From: Chrysomallon squamiferum
Taxonomy: Eukaryota > Mollusca > Gastropoda > Neomphalida > Peltospiridae
Length of the DNA: 64,000 bases
Assembly (NCBI GenBank): GCA_012295275.1
Contig: CM022665.1
Location: 17,252,210 to 17,316,209, forward strand
Direction: 5' to 3'
Part shown: piece by piece, positions 59,271-64,000 of the stretch
Layout of the letters: every line of letters begins with the position of its first letter
Position numbering within the stretch: position 1 is the first letter of the stretch
Program-made: the position numbers and the translations under genes
Notes under the pieces: model-generated
Seen by the model: the letters and a program-made list of their open reading frames with translations, nothing else
The model's database searches: none
Told to the model about the DNA's origin: nothing

Positions 59271-62073
59271 TTAGATAGATAGATAAAAATATAGACATAT
59301 AAATTATATACAAAAAATATATAAAAAATCATGAAAAAAAATCATATATCAGGAAAATATAACTAATACAGTATTATGTAGTATGAAATCATTTTAGTGG
59401 TATTATTTCTGCTTGTAACTAATGTACAATGTACCAGAAAGTATAAAAGTTCAAAGTACTTTTAAAACAAACCATACCATAATAGTTAAAACATTTGGGC
59501 AGAATGTAAATGGAAGGAATAGTAGATTTATCAAACATTTTTTATATTAGCAAAATGCTGTTATTTCTTGTTAGTTAATTAAGATATTTTACTTTATTTT
59601 ATTTTATTTTTTTATTATATTTTTAAACTATAATAAGAAAGCATGTGAATTTTCATGTTTTTCAGAGCTTTGATGTAATTTTAAACTCACTCTTTGATGA
59701 ACTCTCTGGCTGTCTTGAAAAGGCAAAAGCTCATGGAAATGCTGAGCATGCATTGTCAATTGCTGTTTTTGTTCTATTACTGGTAAAGGAAAATGAAATT
59801 GAAATTCACAAATGTGAACCATTGGTGGAAAGACTTTATGCCTTTATGCTGCATGTCGATGCAAAGAAACAAAGCTGTCCAAATTATGATCTTATGAAAC
59901 TGAATTTTCCAAAAAAGACAGAGTAAGAATTTTGTTATTCTACTATTTTCTGTCAGTCTGTTATTAATTTATAATATTCTTTAGTATGCAGTTTCATTAT
60001 AAGTGTCTTAGAGAAAAAACTTTGCCAGTAATCACAGTCACCATGTTGTTTGATGAGAAGTTAGAACAAAATATAAATAGAAAGAAAGAAAGAAAGGATT
60101 TTTATTTTTTTTAAATGTGTGTTTTAAAAATCTGGATTGCATTATGCACTGAAATACAAAATATGTCCTGAATAGTTGTATAAAATCTCAAAAAATTATT
60201 TTATGTTTTATTTACCATTTTAATTATTTGCAGTTTTAATATTGTGGACATTGGTAAACATTTTTAGTCATGTTGGATACTAATTGAATATCTAAATATT
60301 TAATTAAAAGGTAATAATTTGTTATTTTTTAGCCCTTGCCAAGAGCTGTCCTAATATTATATTTTTTGGCATCAAATTAGATCTTGCTATCGGTGTCAAA
60401 CAGTACATTTGCTTTTTGGCCATTCAGTTTAATAATGTTAGATTTCATTTGATTTTATTCATCTTGAGAAAGCTAAATGTTTATGTGTGATATTGAATTA
60501 TAATACAAAAAAATGAAGTTTAACTTAGAATGTTTTGCATAACTGATCATTTCAGCTAGAAAGTACTGGAGGACAGATTAATTAATTATCCTATGTCAGT
60601 ACCTAATAATTGTTATTTGTGCTATTTGAAATTTGTTTTAAGTTGAGATGTATAATATATTTATTGAATTGAATTCCTTAGCTATTATTCATATTAACTG
60701 TTCATATTTCCAGGACTATATTAAGTGCATTACAAGAATTTATAAAACATATTGGACAGAACATGCCATCTAATGTATGTTGGTTATATATGCTGCCATT
60801 ATATCATTTCCTTCATGGAGATTCAGAGCCTTTCAAAACATCAACACTGGAAAAGCATAGAACTCCAGAATGGTGGGGACTCAAAAGTCTTAAAAATGAG
60901 GCAGAAAAGTTGAGAAAAGCTACAGAAGGATTTTCTTATTTTGGCTATTACCAAGAATGGAAGATGTAAGTATTTATCCTTAATGTGACTGCTTGTGGCT
61001 TAGTGAAAGTTACATATTTTTTCATTCACATTTTCAAACTGATCAAACTACCGTATATATTTTTTTTAAATATTACTTTTATGAAAGATTATTTATTTTT
61101 AATGTTTTCTTCAAATATGCATAAAATTACATATTTTTGTAAATAATCAAATGCATAATTAAAAGAAAGCCATAATTTTTATTATTAAAAAAGAGAAGAC
61201 TTTAATTTTTTTTAGGTATCTGCAGTAGCATTGATTGCTAACAAGAAAACACAACAAATACAAATAAAAGTTTAATTATTTGACAAAATAAGAGATACGA
61301 AAACACAACACAAATATTAACATGATTGTTTTCATTTAATTATCCCTTGTGAGTTAATGTTGTAAGATTCTCTCAAAAACAGGTTTGGAAATATTAATTC
61401 ACTTGGGGAGATAACTGTTGTTCACTATTAATTATTATGTGACTGAATGTTTCTAGTTCATTTTCATTAATAGCAGGTAATATCTGTGTGTGTGATGGAA
61501 AAAAAAGAGAAAAAAGCAGAAAAGAAACAACAGAACAAAAACAACAAAAGCAAAAATGAAAACACCAACCCCAAAACACCAACAACAAACACTTATTGTT
61601 GTTTTTGTTTTTTTGTTCTGTTTTCCCCCCATGTTCATAGTTCAGTCATATCACCATTTATGTTGTATTTGCCACAGAATAATTTAAGCATTTATTGCAA
61701 ATCAAATATAGGTAGCATTAGTAAACACAAGTGTAAAACACGTCTTCACACACTGAGAAAAAAAATTGTAATAATATGATTATTAAAAGGTCACTTAGTT
61801 TTGCATTTAAAATAATTTAAATTATTATTATTATTTTTTTTTTTTCAAAACTTATTTAAATTTTTCAGCCCTGTACAGAAAGTTATTAAAGATCTGGAAT
61901 TCATGTTTGAGGCAGACTGTCTTTTACCTAGAAGCATCATGTCAGTGCTAACCATCAGACAACTAGAAAGTGCTGTATCATCTCAGATGATTCCTCCTTA
62001 TATTGTTGCTGCAAACCTGTTTTATCATTGGCACACATTGAAGTCACAGTATAAGTCAAGAGAAAACAAAATG
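51499..62073 (+). CDS. RNF213: RNF213 (mysterin)-like E3 ubiquitin ligase, N-terminal 592 residues, continues past the window
   Basis: RNF213 proteins are ~5000-residue AAA+ ATPases with a RING/RZ-type E3 module, linked to lipid droplets and to ubiquitin coating of intracellular bacteria. Exons seen: 51499-51721 (coding; exon opens at 51491), 52146-52303, 53146-53189, 54090-54233, 56158-56360, 58853-59142, 59666-59922, 60714-60965, 61869-62073; phases agree throughout. Residues 4-53 form two zinc ribbons (Cys 4/5/7, 18, 21 and 37, 39, 50, 53), followed by an acidic Ser/Glu-rich linker (~58-130). A CBM20-type domain (~147-264) shows VTVVFHA, GKW (Trp179), KYKYVF (214-219) and WHQY (260-263). 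Helical N-arm sequence follows, with the LYMLPLYHFLHG (464-475) and PEWWGL motifs corresponding to LFRSWFSLLPLSHL in human RNF213. The exon 2 donor (ACA|GTTAAA) is weak; only the phase supports it. A 5' UTR exon must lie upstream. The AAA+ core and RING are outside the window. Confidence 0.9.
51508..51657 (+). other. Double zinc ribbon at the N-terminus of the RNF213-like protein
   Basis: Two Cys-x2-Cys knuckle pairs are encoded: SC-KAEL...FCSNCG and CACG...FCSECG. Human RNF213 begins with one such ribbon (CPSC...FCSQCG); here there are two in tandem, the second with a CxC first knuckle instead of CxxC. Metal binding and a structural or partner-binding role are inferred from the pattern. Confidence 0.75.
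55812..55878 (+). other. Candidate cryptic/poison exon inside the CBM20 region
   Basis: An acceptor (tgcttttatttcag) precedes sequence that continues exon 4 in phase (GA|A) for 21 further codons and then stops at TAA. The peptide ends SVAKEEQHFDL. Its layout loosely resembles the start of the true exon 5, so it may be a decayed duplicate of that exon. Used as a last exon it would truncate the protein in mid-domain. Confidence 0.25.
57945..58437 (+). repeat. 53-bp minisatellite, 9 units, in an RNF213-like intron
   Basis: TAGAGGTGGATTC(A/C/G)CATGCT recurs at 57981, 58034, 58087, 58140, 58193, 58246, 58299, 58352 and 58405, an exact 53-base period. Units also contain AAATCAAATGGTATATTAAA. Similarity between units is very high, so the array is young. 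It lies in the intron between the exons at 56158-56360 and 58853-59142. Confidence 0.95.
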
Positions 62074-64000
62074 GTAAATACAAATTCTCTTTCTTTCTAA
62101 GTGTGTGTGTGTGTTTTAATGTTTGTGTTGTTTCATTAGATATGTGTATTTACATGTATCATATACTGGGAATGCAAGACAGTCCCAATGTAAAGTGATG
62201 ACACTGAGTCATCTGCCACTCCTTGATTTTGTAGCAGTTTGTAGTTAAAAACCATATGTTTGTTGATAAAATAAGTCCAGTAATTTATTTATTATAAAGT
62301 CAAATTTTATTAAGGAAAATGTTTTTTTTTGTGTGTGTGTGTGTGTCTTTGTGTTTTTTTTTTTAAATTCCACATACTTTGTGAGATCCTGATTTATGAA
62401 ATTAGTCAGTTCTCCATAAAAGAAGCCATCATAATATTGAACATTTTGTAAAAATTTTGGAATTCCACAAAGGTTATTGACATTGTAGCTGGCTGAAATT
62501 TATCATAGCAAATTGAGCTGGGACAAACAACAAGGTGATGTCTGAATTAGGTCTGGAGATATTTTTGGGGAAAGTTGATGGATGTTTTAGCAAAATGCAA
62601 GATCTTCCATTATCATGACCCACTGTGTGAAATGCTTAAAATGTTGTTGTTTTTTATAATAACAAATGTTTCATCATAACTGAATGTAATTTACTCTTGT
62701 GCTTTGATGATTGAAGTTTGAAACTTTTGCTACATGGCAGTTTTTGATTGTCCATATGGTGTTATGATGGTTAAATCTACTGCTTATACCCTCAGCAGGG
62801 TGATGGTGCATTGTCATATAATTGAAGTGACATGTTCTGACTGTTTTGGATGATTCCATTTAGCTGTGTAAATATAATCATGAGGTAGATCAGGTTATGT
62901 ATTTCATGTCAGCTATAGAAGTTGACTGATATATAACAATTAATTACTCTAGCCTTGATTCAAACTTTTTTAATAACATGTAATAATTATTAGAAATAAA
63001 GGAGTTGTAGAGAAATGAATTTTGTGTTTGTGGATTTAAAACTAAGGTTCAAATTTATTTTAACATAGTTGCTTTTCTTCAAAGTGTTGAAAAACATAAT
63101 CCAAAAACTGATACAAAATCTTTAATACTTAACTGATTTCAAAAATTAAAAATCACTTTGGTCCTTTTCTTTTCCTGTCATCTCTTAGCTTATTTTGGAA
63201 TACTTGAACATTCCTTCTTGCATGGTTGCTTTGCATATGTATGTACCTTAAATTTACAAATATATTTCTTACTTTGAAGCAACGAGACAGTAGCTCTTGT
63301 ATGCTTTGAGATACCTTACCAGCCAGCATATTGTTTTTTATAGAAACAATATATATCCTCTCAGGTGAATTATACATATATCTGTATAAACTGAATTGGT
63401 GCCAAATAAGTGACATTATCACCTTTTTGACAATTTACCCAATGTGCTTTCTTGTAATAACAATATTCATGTCTTTCCTGTTTTAATACATTAATCGTTT
63501 AGCAAGAGTATATTAACTGAGTATCATACATCGGTATATTCAATATTTAACAATATGGGGGTGGGGAATTAAATGTTATTTATAATATATAACCTGTCTA
63601 TGTTTGATTTATTAAATATATATATATATATATTTTAGTACTACAGCATGACAGGAAGGAATTATATCATTTGTAATTATGTGTCCATAGCATATTTCAG
63701 TACTTATTTGTTATACCTGGTCATAAAGAGTAATGTGCAAAGAGCATCAATTGTTTTGTCATTTGTAACTGATACATAAACATATTACAGACTTATTAGA
63801 TTTGTTATACCAGTATACTCATGTATTGAAATATTTCAGTTTGTGGTATACTCTTGTTTTGAAATGGTACAAATAATTCATAATATGAGATAACATTTAT
63901 TATAAGTTTTATAACATACTGAATCTACTAATAATATAAATATTAAAACTTATGTATGATATGTTATTATGTGCTGTTCTTGCTTAATTATGTATTATTG
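62074..64000 (+). other. Intron of the RNF213-like gene, running off the window
   Basis: After exon 9 (donor ATG|GTAAAT) no further exon can be read before the end. The stretch holds short GT and T runs. Minus-strand ORFs at 62674-62859 and 63153-63422 are open but unrecognised; the latter is basic at its C-terminal end (DDRKRKGPK) and could be a transposon fragment. Confidence 0.5.

Noticed and set aside
59628-59822. 64-codon minus-strand ORF
   Set aside because: Antisense shadow of RNF213-like exon 7.
63153-63422. 89-codon minus-strand ORF in the last RNF213-like intron
   Set aside because: Composition is acceptable but there is no recognisable domain; a transposon fragment is possible but cannot be supported.

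Overview
This is eukaryotic nuclear DNA: very AT-rich, dense in microsatellites and homopolymer runs, with intron-split genes whose exons can be joined at GT-AG borders. Protein similarity and texture suggest an invertebrate, most likely a lophotrochozoan such as a mollusc. That placement is an inference, because nothing in the window is diagnostic. No bacterial genes, operons, CRISPR arrays or viral genomes are visible. Homology calls rest on recognising the families by eye, and exon borders on reading frame plus splice signals; no alignment was run.

Two genes are secure. ORC3, subunit 3 of the origin recognition complex, lies on the + strand (CDS 16099-29596). It can be read through 20 exons with consistent phases to a complete 700-residue protein. 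A TATA-like box lies just upstream, together with a 2 kb polypyrimidine minisatellite. The second gene is the 5' part of an RNF213 (mysterin)-like giant AAA+/E3 ubiquitin ligase, also on the + strand, from the ATG at 51499 to 62073. Nine exons give 592 residues: a double zinc ribbon, an acidic linker, a CBM20-type carbohydrate-binding domain and the start of the N-terminal arm. The AAA+ core and RING lie beyond the window. The two genes have no evident functional link beyond adjacency.

Layout: 1-12.5 kb is repeat-rich intergenic sequence with a few CpG-containing islands that look like orphan first or internal exons, the best being a minus-strand start at 10362-10557 and a + strand pair at 8089-8337. 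12.5-15.1 kb holds a ~120 bp tandem repeat and the polypyrimidine array. 16.1-29.6 kb is ORC3. 29.6-33.7 kb is 3' flank with a phase-compatible alternative last exon. 34.0-34.6 kb is a Tigger/pogo-like DNA transposon relic. 35-48 kb is a duplication field with two direct copies of a ~2-2.8 kb segment and minisatellites in inverted orientation. 48-51.5 kb leads into the RNF213-like gene, which fills the rest.

The strongest theme beyond the two genes is repeated short-range tandem duplication, including decayed copies of ORC3 exon 12 and exon 18 borders inside their own introns, and phase-compatible extra exons with early stops in both genes. I see no convincing new multi-gene system. The most useful leads are those cryptic exons and the duplication field.
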